DNA from: DAIRET01 sp036795455
Lineage (GTDB): Bacteria > Bacteroidota > Ignavibacteria > Ignavibacteriales > Ignavibacteriaceae
Direction: 5' to 3'
Length of the DNA: 59,730 nt
NCBI GenBank assembly: GCA_036795455.1
Contig: DAIRET010000003.1
Span: 1 to 59,730 of the forward strand
A program made the position numbers and the translations under genes. Shown piece by piece: positions 44,026-53,241 of the stretch. The notes under the pieces were generated by a model that was given only the letters and a program-made list of their open reading frames with translations, was not told the DNA's origin and searched no databases. Each line of letters opens with the position of its first letter. The stretch's first letter is position 1.

Positions 44026-45303
44026 ATGAAGAGACTTTTTATTTTATTCTTTTTTCTATTCAACACATACCCGTTTTTCGGACAACAACTTGTAGAACGA
44101 ATCGAGTCGGTATTAAACTCGCTTCCACAAGGAACTATGTATGGCATTTTAATCATAAATCCGCTTTCTACTGATACAATTTATGCAAGAAATATTTCTC
44201 AGTCATTGATTCCCGCCTCCAATACAAAATTGTTCACATCTGCAGTGGCTTTAAAACTGTTGGGAATTAATTATGAGGTTTCAACAAAATTGTTCACCGA
44301 TTCGGATACGATAAGAAACGGGATAATTAACGGGAACCTATATTTGAAGGGTTACGGTAACCCGGCTTTTTCCGAAAAAGATATCGACAATATTGTAGAA
44401 AAATTAAAAAAGCTGAATGTATACAAAATTACAGGCAAAATAGTTGGCGACGACTCCTTCTTCGATACAAATTATAAAAGAGAAGATAGTATTGAAGATG
44501 AAAAATCATCGGTTAAACTCCCCCCGATTTCGGCCATTATTTATAACAGAAATCAGATAGTTAAACAAAGAAAGTATAAAAGGAGAATTAGGAACTATTC
44601 AACCTTTATTGCTAATCCGCCCTTATTTGTAGCTGAACTATTACGAAAAAAATTAACGGAAAACGGGATACAGGTAGAGGGAGGTTTTGAAACCGGCATT
44701 ACTCCAAATAGAGTTATAGAGCTTGCATCCGCTTCTATAAAACTGACGGATATGATTAATATAATCAACAAAAACAGTAATAATTTTTATGCGGAGTGCT
44801 TATTCAAAATTATAGGTGCAGCTTCCTCCGGTGTAGAAGGAAGTGCATTCAGTGCTTCTCAAGCAATTCACCGTTTCCTGAAAGAAAATGATATATACTC
44901 GGTAGGAACAAACGTTGTGGACGGCTCCGGTATATCAAGATTTAATAAAATGTCGGTTGCCTCAATAGTCAGTCTTCTTGAAAAATTTTACCTGGACATG
45001 AAGTATTATGATGTTTATTATAACTCACTAAGTATTGCGGGTGTAGATGGTACTCTCGGCTCTAGAATGAACCACGGCAGCGCCGAGTTTAACTTTCGCG
45101 GAAAAACAGGAACGTTAAACGGAGCTTCATCTGTTTCGGGCTATTTAAAAACAGTCAGCGGGGATGATTTGATTATCAGTATGATATTTGAATTTAATCG
45201 GCGAGGAAGTGATTATTTTAGAGGAATTCAGGATAAGATAATTGAGGCAGTAACCGGGTATGATCCGGTTACTACTTCAGGTAATTCTATTGGTTGGGAG
45301 TAG
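44026..45303 (+). CDS. dacB: D-alanyl-D-alanine carboxypeptidase/endopeptidase (PBP4, DacB type)
   Basis: A signal peptide (MKRLFILFFFLFNTYPFFGQ) leads the protein to the periplasm. The penicillin-binding triad is SxxK at Ser65-Lys68 (PASNTKLF), SxN in NKNSNNFYAE and KTG in FRGKTGTLNGAS. PBP4-type enzymes trim or cut peptidoglycan cross-links. The domain between SxxK and SxN is shorter than in E. coli DacB (425 versus 477 residues overall). ATG 44026 has CCAAGGAA upstream. The 3' end overlaps secG on the opposite strand by 17 bases. Confidence 0.93.
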   Translation: MKRLFILFFFLFNTYPFFGQQLVERIESVLNSLPQGTMYGILIINPLSTDTIYARNISQSLIPASNTKLFTSAVALKLLGINYEVSTKLFTDSDTIRNGIINGNLYLKGYGNPAFSEKDIDNIVEKLKKLNVYKITGKIVGDDSFFDTNYKREDSIEDEKSSVKLPPISAIIYNRNQIVKQRKYKRRIRNYSTFIANPPLFVAELLRKKLTENGIQVEGGFETGITPNRVIELASASIKLTDMINIINKNSNNFYAECLFKIIGAASSGVEGSAFSASQAIHRFLKENDIYSVGTNVVDGSGISRFNKMSVASIVSLLEKFYLDMKYYDVYYNSLSIAGVDGTLGSRMNHGSAEFNFRGKTGTLNGASSVSGYLKTVSGDDLIISMIFEFNRRGSDYFRGIQDKIIEAVTGYDPVTTSGNSIGWE

Positions 45304-45619
45304 GTTGCTGCTGCGGTAGAGAAGGAGTTGTAGGGATTCCCTGGCGTCCTGATTGTTGAATTATACTTTCATGCGCATCATCCGATACACCCGGCAAGAA
45401 AAACAAGTTGATCACTATCGCAAGAATCAGTAAACCGCCGGCAAGCCACCACGTTGTTTTGCTCAAAAAATCGGCAGTTCTTCTTGTTCCGAACATACTA
45501 CCCATATTTGCTCCTCCGAAAGTACCGGCTAACCCGCCTCCTTTACTGGATTGAAGCAATACAATTACAGTTAAAAAAATCGATACTAATACCGACAAAA
45601 TAATTAAAACACTATACAT
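45287..45619 (-). CDS. secG: preprotein translocase subunit SecG
   Basis: The two-helix SecG pattern is clear: MYSVLIILSVLVSIFLTVIV, then LLQSSKGGGLAGTFGG with the conserved Gly-rich loop, and a second helix WLAGGLLILAIVINLFFL. The C-terminal tail is Gln/Pro-rich (LPQQQPTPNQ). I start at ATG 45619 with GGAG upstream; the frame continues into the tRNA gene, which is not coding. SecG is the small helper of the SecYEG channel. It is probably read from the same promoter as tRNA-Met, whose 3' end lies 21 bases upstream. Confidence 0.94.
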   Translation of the reverse strand: MYSVLIILSVLVSIFLTVIVLLQSSKGGGLAGTFGGANMGSMFGTRRTADFLSKTTWWLAGGLLILAIVINLFFLPGVSDDAHESIIQQSGRQGIPTTPSLPQQQPTPNQ

Positions 45620-45640
45620 TTTATCTCCAAAAAAAAGTTG

Positions 45641-45714
45641 TAGCGGGGGAGGGATTCGAACCCCCGACACGTGGATTATGATTCCACTGCTCTAACCTAC
45701 TGAGCTACCCCGCC
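45641..45714 (-). tRNA. tRNA-Met (anticodon CAT)
   Basis: The cloverleaf folds on the minus strand: acceptor arm GGCGGGG with CCCCGCT, D arm with GCTCAGTAGGTTAGAGC, anticodon stem GTGGA/TCCAC around loop ATCATAA (anticodon CAT), and T arm GGGGG-TTCGAAT-CCCTC. The discriminator is A and CCA is not encoded. Lack of three G-C pairs in the anticodon stem speaks against the initiator. A tRNA-Ile(CAT) with lysidine is a less likely alternative, since tilS is present in the window. Confidence 0.95.
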
Positions 45715-45736
45715 CCATTTTCTTAAAAAACGAACC

Positions 45737-45766
45737 GAAATATAAGAAACCATTTTATTCTAACAA
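45737..45766 (-). promoter_or_regulatory. candidate promoter of tRNA-Met/secG
   Basis: On the minus strand, TTG (45764-45766), 19 bases, then TATATTTC (45737-45744), one base from TAnnTTTG. It lies 22 bases before the tRNA 5' end. Confidence 0.4.
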
Positions 45767-45769
45767 AAA

Positions 45770-48241
45770 CTAAAATCTCCTAAAAAGGTACCCTTTTTCT
45801 TTCAGTCCAATAATTAGTTCATCTAATTTGTTATAAAATTTGTCCGTTCTTGAGGGATGAGTACCGATATGAATTAAAAGAATAAAACCGTTAAGTCCGT
45901 TTGGGTCTTTTTTCTCGTACTCCATAATCCGGTTGAAAATTGCTTCGCTGGATAAATACCTATTTCCCATATCCGGCGTTGTGTAATCAGCATTTGACGA
46001 AGTTCCGGGAGTAAAATTAATTAATTCTACACCGGCTTCTGTGCACCATTCAGCAACCGTTTGATTATACCATTCATACGGCGGAATAAAAAACCGGGCA
46101 TCTTCTTTCTCTATTCCGAATTTTTCCATTTCAAGGTAGTTATTTTTTAAATCAAGTAGAAATTCTTCACGAGTTACAAGTAATGAATCACGGTTGCTCC
46201 AATCTGCATAAAGCAAATGTTTATCCGAGTGGGGACCGAGATAATGTCCCTCTTTTATTAATCTTTTTACAATAGGTTGGAACTCATCGTTACGGTAAAA
46301 ATCGCCGGTGAAAAAGAACGAGGCTTTGATTTTTTGATTTTTAAGAACATCAGCAATAATTTTTCCGCCATCACAGTAATCTCCACCGGTAAATACGAGA
46401 TAAATTTCTTTCTTTGATGTATCTTTTCTTATTACTGCTCCTAAGTTTTTTTCAACCGATTCGGTTTTCTGCTCCTTATTTCCCAGTTTTTGTAAGGCAG
46501 AAAGATAGTAGGTAAGACTTGCCGTACCGTCCATTGTTGGTTCGTTTGTTGAGTAATCGCCGTAATCGTCATGGTAAACAACAAGTGAAGATTGAAATTC
46601 TTCATATTCATCTCCATTGTAGATGGTTAATCCTTTCAGCCTGTTAAAAATTGATGCGTAAACCGGACCGTCAACCAATCCGCCTGTTAGTTCATAATTA
46701 TAAAGATGCCAGAGTGATGAGTGCGGGTCTTTCGGATATATCCCGTTTTTGGGTAAACCGATAATCATACTTGTGCCCCATGGATTGCATCCGAATAACC
46801 AATCGCAAAGAGCGGCTTCCATTTCAAGATAATTTGAATCGCCGGTTAAATCAAAATAGAGTCTTGCTTGAGTTAATGCTGCGGCGACCAGATTGTTGGA
46901 GCACCAAATGAAAGGAATACCAATTAAAAATGGGTTGTTCTCGCCGCGTTTACGGATTTTCTCCAATCCTTCTTTCATAAAACCAAGGAACTCAGGTGAA
47001 GACGAGTTTTCATAAGAAGATAAATAGTAATGCCCTAAGTTCAGAAAGGGGTACCATTGATAATGGTTTGCTGTATCCGCTCCCATCCAGGGAGTTGTCG
47101 GTTCTTGCTTACCAAACTCAACAGCATCATCAAAATACTTTTCATCATTTAGTAAATTATATAGCTTAGCTGCAGCAAGCTGCATATCGTCAACGTAGTT
47201 ATCTTCTTCATAAAAATAAGGAGAGCGGCAGGGTGCAGTTTGGCAAACACCCGGATTTGCTTTTCCGAATTCATACGCATCAACTGATTTTTGAATTAAG
47301 TTTTCTGAAAATTCCGGGTAGTAGTTTTTTAATAAAACCGACCCGAGTGCAAATGCAGATGCAAACTTTCCCGCAGTGGATGCAATTCCGTCAGCGCGGT
47401 TTTTATTTTGAAAAACTCCCTGTGGCTCACCTGTGCAAAAATAAACCGGACGTTCAAGTCCTTTTCCGTAATTAACCGAATCATGATTCGGCAGTCTAAA
47501 TCCCGCATGGTCCCGGTCATCTGCAATTTGATTAAACATCATTCCGGCTTCGGGATTCATTTTTATCAACCAATCCAATCCCCATTTTGCTTCATCAAGA
47601 ATATCCGGTATTCCGTTGGCTCCGGGAATTCCATCTGCATCAAAAAAATCTCCGAATGATTCCGGGTTCTGTTGATATGCAAACAACATTTGAAAAGTTG
47701 CATTTGCAGATGTTGTAGTGTACTGAAGATAATCACTTGCATCATGCCAGCCGCCGGCTACATCGATATGTGTTGAATCAAGAGTAGGATGATAAATTAT
47801 AAAACCATCATGAACATGACATGAATCTTTCAAGAAAGGATTATACCCGCATCTTTGCTGTCTCATATAATTTAATAAAAAGTCTGCGGCTCCGTTATAA
47901 ACATCGTTGGCAATTCTGAATGACGGAGACTTAATCCCGGCAGCTTCAATATAATAAGCCCCGCTCTTCTCGAAGGGTGAAAAGTCTAACCTGTATCCCG
48001 CTTTGAATGGTCCGTATTCTCCGAAACTTTTTATCGTTTTTGAATCATATACAACCTTATCGGTTAGAGCATCTTTCAAACAAAATTCAACCGGTTTTAC
48101 ATCCGATTTCGTTACAAAGACAGCCACTTTAATTGATTTTTCAAGATAGCCAATTTGATTAATTCTAATCCAACTGTTTGTTTGCGAATAAGCATTTAAA
48201 GTGAATAAAAGAAAGAATAATCTCGCTTGAATGGTTTTCAT
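45770..48241 (-). CDS. GH9 glycoside hydrolase fused to a CE4-like polysaccharide deacetylase domain
   Basis: After a signal peptide (LLFTLNAYSQ), an Ig-like N-terminal domain spans about 22-110 (IRINQIGYLEKSIKVAVF). The GH9 (alpha/alpha)6 domain at about 112-585 has catalytic Asp167/Asp170 in DVAGGWHDASDY and Glu567 in YSTNEPTMDG. A NodB-like domain at about 610-823 has HSDKH (671-675), FIPPYEWYN and LLIHIGTHPSRTDKFY. Its first motif, normally TFDDG, reads FTGGDYCDGG (617-626). GH9 enzymes are usually beta-glucanases, and CE4 enzymes deacetylate chitin, xylan or peptidoglycan. ATG 48241 has GGAGGAG upstream. Confidence 0.9.
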   Translation of the reverse strand: MKTIQARLFFLLFTLNAYSQTNSWIRINQIGYLEKSIKVAVFVTKSDVKPVEFCLKDALTDKVVYDSKTIKSFGEYGPFKAGYRLDFSPFEKSGAYYIEAAGIKSPSFRIANDVYNGAADFLLNYMRQQRCGYNPFLKDSCHVHDGFIIYHPTLDSTHIDVAGGWHDASDYLQYTTTSANATFQMLFAYQQNPESFGDFFDADGIPGANGIPDILDEAKWGLDWLIKMNPEAGMMFNQIADDRDHAGFRLPNHDSVNYGKGLERPVYFCTGEPQGVFQNKNRADGIASTAGKFASAFALGSVLLKNYYPEFSENLIQKSVDAYEFGKANPGVCQTAPCRSPYFYEEDNYVDDMQLAAAKLYNLLNDEKYFDDAVEFGKQEPTTPWMGADTANHYQWYPFLNLGHYYLSSYENSSSPEFLGFMKEGLEKIRKRGENNPFLIGIPFIWCSNNLVAAALTQARLYFDLTGDSNYLEMEAALCDWLFGCNPWGTSMIIGLPKNGIYPKDPHSSLWHLYNYELTGGLVDGPVYASIFNRLKGLTIYNGDEYEEFQSSLVVYHDDYGDYSTNEPTMDGTASLTYYLSALQKLGNKEQKTESVEKNLGAVIRKDTSKKEIYLVFTGGDYCDGGKIIADVLKNQKIKASFFFTGDFYRNDEFQPIVKRLIKEGHYLGPHSDKHLLYADWSNRDSLLVTREEFLLDLKNNYLEMEKFGIEKEDARFFIPPYEWYNQTVAEWCTEAGVELINFTPGTSSNADYTTPDMGNRYLSSEAIFNRIMEYEKKDPNGLNGFILLIHIGTHPSRTDKFYNKLDELIIGLKEKGYLFRRF

Positions 48242-48310
48242 TGCTCCTCCATAGTAAAGAATAGATGGTATTAACCATCTGGTTCGTATAAGTAATATGT
48301 CTATATTGTT

Positions 48311-49309
48311 TTATCCGGCAGTTTCATAAAGGTCTACCAATGCGGATAATTCTTCATTAAAGTAGTTGTGTAAGTAGTTAATATCTTCATCATTCAGTTT
48401 GATGATACCTGCTGTATTCTCAACAGCTTGTTTTACTGTTTTTATCCCCGGAATAACGGTCGAAATTTCACAATGACTTAAAATAAAACTAACAGCAAGT
48501 GATGTTTTGTTAATGTTGTATTTATCTGCCAAATCCCAAACCGGTTCCAATTTCTCAAGTGATTTGACCAATAATTCCGGCGGCAACCTAAACATGCGAT
48601 GATCGTTTTTTTGAAAGCGGGTTTCGCTTGTGAATTTACCGGTTAGTAATCCGAACTGTAGCGGCATACGGGCAATAATTCCGTAATTAAGGTTTGAAGC
48701 AAGAGGAATAACTTCTTGCAGTGAACGTTGATTTATAACATTAAAGACAAGCTGAAAAGTATGCCCGATGTTGTTATCAATGAAAAATTTTGCTTCCTCC
48801 CCGGGTTTGAATGTGTTAAGGGAAATTCCCCAGTATCTTATCTTTCCATCCTTAACAAGTTTTTCCATCGCTTCAATGCACTCTCCCTGTTGAAGATGAA
48901 TTAACTTTGCACTGTGAAGTTGATAAACATCTATCACTTCTTTTTGAAGCCGTTTCAAACTTCTTTCACATGCATCGATAATATATTTCTTTTCGTAATT
49001 AAGTTTAACTGAGCCGTCGTCGTTTAATTGATGACCGACTTTAGAAGCAATTACAACATCATTCCAGTTTGGCTTTAATACTTCAGCGAGTAATTCTTCA
49101 CTATGTCCCAAACCGTAGAAGTCGGCAGTATCAAAAAAGTTTATTCCGAGTTCAAATGCTTTTTTGATCGCAGCTTTAGAATTTTCATCATTCACTTCAC
49201 CCCAACCGATTGGAACTTCGCCAGCCATTGCCGGTCCGCCGATACCCCATGCACCAAACCCGACCTCAGAGATTTTTAAACCGGTTTTGCCGAGAATTCT
49301 GTACTTCAT
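48311..49309 (-). CDS. aldo/keto reductase
   Basis: The NADPH-dependent AKR barrel starts MKYRILGKTGLKISEVGFGA. The catalytic set is Asp60, Tyr65 (NFFDTADFYGLGHSEELL), Lys90 (VIASKVG) and a His in VYQLHSA. NADP-contact residues appear near the C terminus in STVIPGIKTVKQAVEN. The substrate is unknown. I use ATG 49309 (332 residues); the frame is open to 49432, but that part lies inside the S9 peptidase gene. Its Shine-Dalgarno-like AGGGAAG overlaps the end of the peptidase gene, so the two are coupled. Confidence 0.9.
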   Translation of the reverse strand: MKYRILGKTGLKISEVGFGAWGIGGPAMAGEVPIGWGEVNDENSKAAIKKAFELGINFFDTADFYGLGHSEELLAEVLKPNWNDVVIASKVGHQLNDDGSVKLNYEKKYIIDACERSLKRLQKEVIDVYQLHSAKLIHLQQGECIEAMEKLVKDGKIRYWGISLNTFKPGEEAKFFIDNNIGHTFQLVFNVINQRSLQEVIPLASNLNYGIIARMPLQFGLLTGKFTSETRFQKNDHRMFRLPPELLVKSLEKLEPVWDLADKYNINKTSLAVSFILSHCEISTVIPGIKTVKQAVENTAGIIKLNDEDINYLHNYFNEELSALVDLYETAG

Positions 49310-49310
49310 T

Positions 49311-51350
49311 TTACTTCCCTTTAAGCCATCTATCAAGCCAGTCTTTAACTTCTTTGTACCAGAAGATTGAGTTTTGCGGACTTTGAATAAAGTGGTTTTC
49401 ATCCGGGAAATAAACAAGTTTTGCAGGAACACCTTTCCCCTTCAATACTCCATAAAGCTCCAATCCTTGTGTAATAACAACCCGGTAATCTTTTTCACCG
49501 TGAAGTACAAGCATTGGAGTTTCAAAATTCCTTGCATAGTTGGCGGGACTTGCTTCATTTAATTTATCAGTGTTAAACCAGGGAGAGCCGTTGTATGCTA
49601 CTTCCCTGAAGTGTGTTAAGTCGGATGCGAATTGTCCCATAAGATTATAAACGCCTGCATGTGAAAAAAGAGCAGCAAATCTATTTGTGTGTCCTGCAAT
49701 CCAGTTTGTAAGAAAACCGCCGTAGCTGCCGCCGCCTGCTGCCAGGGCTTTCGGATTGATGAACGGATATTTTTCCAATAAATAATCGGTTGCCTTCATC
49801 ATATCTTCAAAAGGATATTTGTGATGTGCCCCTACAATTGATTGGGCAAACTTTTCACCGAACCCTGAAGAGCCGTGAAAGTTTACAACAGCAACCATAT
49901 ATCCCATTGCAGCGAATACCTGTCCGTTCCAGCGGTAATGAAAATCATCGGAAAAAGAACCAAGTGGTCCGCCATGAATCAGATGAACAAGTCCCCACTT
50001 TTTAGACCGATCAAAATCGGGGGGATATAAAAGAAACATTTGTACCGAATCGTTATTTGCACCTACAAAATAGATGTCCTCAACTTTCCCGAATTCAAGA
50101 CTGTCAAGTAATTCTTTGTTAAACGAAGTCAAACCTTTTGTTTCTTTGTTCTTCAAGTTTAACGATGCGATGTACGGCGGCACAGAAAAACTCTGATGAA
50201 CAAAATAAATGTTGTCTTTCGTTGGATAGATTGAACTGCTTGATCCCTCAACAAATATTTTTGTGAAACCACTTCCTTCATTACTTATTTTATAAATGCC
50301 GGTACGGGCTCTTTCTTCCGCCGTGAAATAAATCTCTTTACCGTTTTCTGAAAAAGTGTACTGCCCGATTGAGTAGTCAAGTTGTTCCGTAAGAACTTTT
50401 TTTGTTTTTGCCGAAAGATCATAACGGGAGAGTTTTGCGTTTTCAGCAAGGGCATTCGGATCGTTATAAAAAGTGTAATATAAATATTTACCGTCGGGGG
50501 AAAACTGCGGAGATGAGTCATCTCCTTTGTTATCAAGAGTAATGTTTTCTTTGTGTCCGGAACCATCCGTATTCACAAGGAAAATATCGAAATTTAACGG
50601 AACGTTGTATGGAGAAGGAGTTGTATTAATTACGAGAGCAATACTCTTTCCGTCAGGTGAAATATCATAAGTTGCACCGCTGTTTGAGTATGATAAATAG
50701 TCTTTCAGTCCCGGTGTTAAATCAATTCTTTCTTTTGTCTTTATATCAACTGAATAAAGATGTGTAACATAACCATCAGTTAGCCAGCTATCCCAATAAC
50801 GGTAAAATCTATCTTCCGTAACTTTAGCAGTAACTTTTGAATCTTTCCTTTTAGTAAGTTCTTTTTTCAAACCGTCAAAATCATTTTCAAATTGGGGCAG
50901 AATGTTAGAGGCAAAAACAATCTTTTTACCATCGGGGAACCACTTTAATGACGACACACCCATCGGCATATCGGTAATTCTTTCGGCTTCTCCGCCATTA
51001 ACATTGATTATATAAACTTGAGATTTATCATCATCATCCCGTTTTGAAATAAAAGCTACCTGTTTCCCGTCCGGGCTGAAGATAGGAGAAGAATCATTTG
51101 CTTTGGCAGTTGTAAGCCTTAAGATTTCGCCTGAATTTAGATCGATTAGATAAATATCGCTATAACCTTTGTTTTCATCAATCTTGTATTCGGTTAAAAC
51201 GAAAACACCTTTCTGCTTATCGGGTGATACTTCAAACGAGCCGATACGCTTTACCTTCCATAAATCCTCGGCGGTTATTGCACGCTTTGATTGAGCTTGT
51301 AAAACCGGGACAAAGAGTAAAACCAATATTATAAATAATCTAAACTTCAT
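49311..51350 (-). CDS. exported S9-family (prolyl oligopeptidase-like) serine peptidase
   Basis: The signal peptide is MKFRLFIILVLLFVPVLQAQ. A TolB-like beta-propeller spans about 35-410, with repeated DGK-type turns (SPDGKQVAFISKR, FPDGKKIVFASN, SPDGKSIALVI, SPDGKYLYYTF). The alpha/beta-hydrolase domain has nucleophile Ser542 in AAGGGSYGGFLTN, with Asp in HGEKDYRV and His in FPDENHFIQ. It is of the acylaminoacyl-peptidase/dipeptidyl-peptidase type and probably acts in the periplasm on short peptides. 679 residues is normal. It starts 35 bases after the M48 gene on the same strand. Confidence 0.93.
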   Translation of the reverse strand: MKFRLFIILVLLFVPVLQAQSKRAITAEDLWKVKRIGSFEVSPDKQKGVFVLTEYKIDENKGYSDIYLIDLNSGEILRLTTAKANDSSPIFSPDGKQVAFISKRDDDDKSQVYIINVNGGEAERITDMPMGVSSLKWFPDGKKIVFASNILPQFENDFDGLKKELTKRKDSKVTAKVTEDRFYRYWDSWLTDGYVTHLYSVDIKTKERIDLTPGLKDYLSYSNSGATYDISPDGKSIALVINTTPSPYNVPLNFDIFLVNTDGSGHKENITLDNKGDDSSPQFSPDGKYLYYTFYNDPNALAENAKLSRYDLSAKTKKVLTEQLDYSIGQYTFSENGKEIYFTAEERARTGIYKISNEGSGFTKIFVEGSSSSIYPTKDNIYFVHQSFSVPPYIASLNLKNKETKGLTSFNKELLDSLEFGKVEDIYFVGANNDSVQMFLLYPPDFDRSKKWGLVHLIHGGPLGSFSDDFHYRWNGQVFAAMGYMVAVVNFHGSSGFGEKFAQSIVGAHHKYPFEDMMKATDYLLEKYPFINPKALAAGGGSYGGFLTNWIAGHTNRFAALFSHAGVYNLMGQFASDLTHFREVAYNGSPWFNTDKLNEASPANYARNFETPMLVLHGEKDYRVVITQGLELYGVLKGKGVPAKLVYFPDENHFIQSPQNSIFWYKEVKDWLDRWLKGK

Positions 51351-51385
51351 TACTGCTCCATACGTTGATTAATGATTCCTAAATG

Positions 51386-52228
51386 TTAAGGCAATTTATT
51401 CTTTATGTTTTGGAGATACTCCTGTTTATACATATCGCTGCCGGTATCCTGGTAAGTTTTTACCTGGGCGCCCATAGACTGCATCCTTTGATTTGCCGTT
51501 TCAATTCTGCTTATCGGGTCGGGATGTGTAGAAAGAAAAGTAGCAATTGAACTACTTTGCGATGATACCAATCCGTCATCTCTCATTTTTTCAAAAAAGA
51601 ATTTAACGCTACCGGGGTAATACCTTGTGTCAGTTAAATATTTAACCGAATATTCATCTGCTTCATCTTCATCTGAGCGGCTGTTTGCAAGGAATGCAAG
51701 CCCGATAAAAAGGTTTGCCGCAATTTCGGCAAGCTCTGAGGGTTTATCACCAAGAATTAGACTCAATAAAATTGATGCACCGTAATATTTTGTCATTCTG
51801 TTGGTAGCGTGTCTTCTTTCCGCATGTGCAATTTCATGTGCTAATATGCCCGCAAGAGCAGCTTCCGAATCGAGATACTTTAACAAACCGGAATAGACAT
51901 AAATCGGTCCACCCGGTAGTGCAAAAGCATTGTAAATATCCTGGTCAATTATTTCGATGCTGTACTCAAAAACATTTTTCTTTGCAATTTTTGGTGAGGC
52001 AAGTATATGGTCGAATATTCTTGTTTTTATATAGTTCTTGATTGAAGGATCACCGTTAAAGATTGGGTATTCTGAAGGATTATTCGCAATCTCACTTCTA
52101 ACCTGCAAACCGAGTTGCACGTCATCCGAATCCGAAAAAATATTCAAAGCTCCTGTTTCAGGGTCGCATGAATTGATTGTAACTGTTAAAATCAATAGTC
52201 CGAAAAAGTATGTAAGTTTCCGTTTCAT
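51386..52228 (-). CDS. M48-family metalloprotease lipoprotein
   Basis: The lipoprotein signal ends TINSC with lipidated Cys21. The HExxH site is HEIAH (131-135) in ILAHEIAHAERRH; the third zinc ligand is a Glu in SRSDEDEADEYSVKYL. This matches the BepA/Oma1-like M48 peptidases that check outer-membrane protein assembly. The C terminus (ATFLSTHPDPISRIETA) is also family-typical. 280 residues, with no TPR domain as in BepA. It lies 20 bases downstream of obgE on the same strand. Confidence 0.92.
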   Translation of the reverse strand: MKRKLTYFFGLLILTVTINSCDPETGALNIFSDSDDVQLGLQVRSEIANNPSEYPIFNGDPSIKNYIKTRIFDHILASPKIAKKNVFEYSIEIIDQDIYNAFALPGGPIYVYSGLLKYLDSEAALAGILAHEIAHAERRHATNRMTKYYGASILLSLILGDKPSELAEIAANLFIGLAFLANSRSDEDEADEYSVKYLTDTRYYPGSVKFFFEKMRDDGLVSSQSSSIATFLSTHPDPISRIETANQRMQSMGAQVKTYQDTGSDMYKQEYLQNIKNKLP

Positions 52229-52248
52229 TTTTTTACTCCGTTTCTAAA

Positions 52249-53241
52249 TTAATTATTACTATTTAATGCCTTCCAAAGAGTATCAAGCAGCGGAATAATC
52301 CCCTCTTTAGTTGCCGAAGAGAAAACCATTAGTTGTGAATCGTGGTTTCTCAACTTCTTTTTTGATAGCTTTTTTGTTGTTGCATCATCTACAAGGTCTG
52401 CTTTTGATAGTGCGACTAATCTTTTTTTCTTTGCAAGGATAGGGCTGTAAGTTGTTAGCTCTTTAAGTAAAACATTATACTCTTTTTGATAGTTTTCCGA
52501 AGTTATATCAATAAGGAAAAGTAAAATTCTTGTTCTTTCAATATGGCGGAGGAATCGCAACCCCAATCCTTTCCCTTCGGAAGCTCCTTCTATTATTCCG
52601 GGAATATCTGCAACTGTAAAACTTTGGTAGTCTTTATAACGAACAATGCCGAGGTTCGGTTCTAATGTAGTAAAAGGGTAATCCGCTATTTTCGGTTTCG
52701 CTTCCGATATTGTTGAGATCAATGTTGATTTTCCTGCATTTGGAAATCCAACAAGTCCAATATCGGCAATCAATTTTAATTCAAGTATAATTTTATTTTC
52801 TTCGCCGGGTTGTCCGGGCTCTGCATAACGGGGTGTTTGATTTGTAGGAGTAGCAAAGTTGCTGTTTCCCCTTCCACCTTTCCCGCCCCGTGCAGCAATG
52901 AATTGAGTATTCGCTTCGACGAAATCGAAAACAACTTCTTCTGTTTCCGCATCTTTTATAACGGTTCCAACGGGGACTTTAATAATTATGTTCTGTCCAT
53001 TCTTTCCGTCTTTAAGTGATGTTCCGCCGGGGTCTCCGTTTGCAGCTTTATATTTTTTTTTGTAACGAAAGTCAAGAAGGGTGGATAAATTGCTATCCGA
53101 AATTAAAAGAACATCTCCCCCTTTACCGCCGTTCCCACCAGCCGGTCCGCCTTTGGGGACATATTTTTCTCTTCTGAAAGCAACGGCGCCATCGCCTCCT
53201 TTGCCGGCTGAAATTTCTATCTGTGCATAATCTATAAACAT
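52249..53241 (-). CDS. obgE: GTPase ObgE/CgtA
   Basis: The N-terminal Obg fold is glycine-rich (GGPAGGNGGKGGDVLLISDS, RGGKGGRGNSNFATPTNQTP). The G domain has G1 GFPNAGKST (165-173), G3 DIPGIIEGASEGKGLGLRFL, and G4 SKAD. ObgE binds the 50S subunit and takes part in ribosome maturation and stress responses. 330 residues, with no OCT domain at the C terminus, as in many Bacteroidota. Its start overlaps the last base of the upstream Glu-rich gene. Confidence 0.97.
   Translation of the reverse strand: MFIDYAQIEISAGKGGDGAVAFRREKYVPKGGPAGGNGGKGGDVLLISDSNLSTLLDFRYKKKYKAANGDPGGTSLKDGKNGQNIIIKVPVGTVIKDAETEEVVFDFVEANTQFIAARGGKGGRGNSNFATPTNQTPRYAEPGQPGEENKIILELKLIADIGLVGFPNAGKSTLISTISEAKPKIADYPFTTLEPNLGIVRYKDYQSFTVADIPGIIEGASEGKGLGLRFLRHIERTRILLFLIDITSENYQKEYNVLLKELTTYSPILAKKKRLVALSKADLVDDATTKKLSKKKLRNHDSQLMVFSSATKEGIIPLLDTLWKALNSNN

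Noticed and set aside
45620..45670. N-terminal extension of SecG beginning MSGVRIPPPLQ
   Set aside because: It is the familiar false translation of a tRNA T arm; the tRNA-Met gene lies here and secG starts at 45619 with its own GGAG.
49310..49432. 41-residue extension of the aldo/keto reductase
   Set aside because: It lies wholly within the S9 peptidase gene in another frame; ATG 49309 has a good ribosome site.
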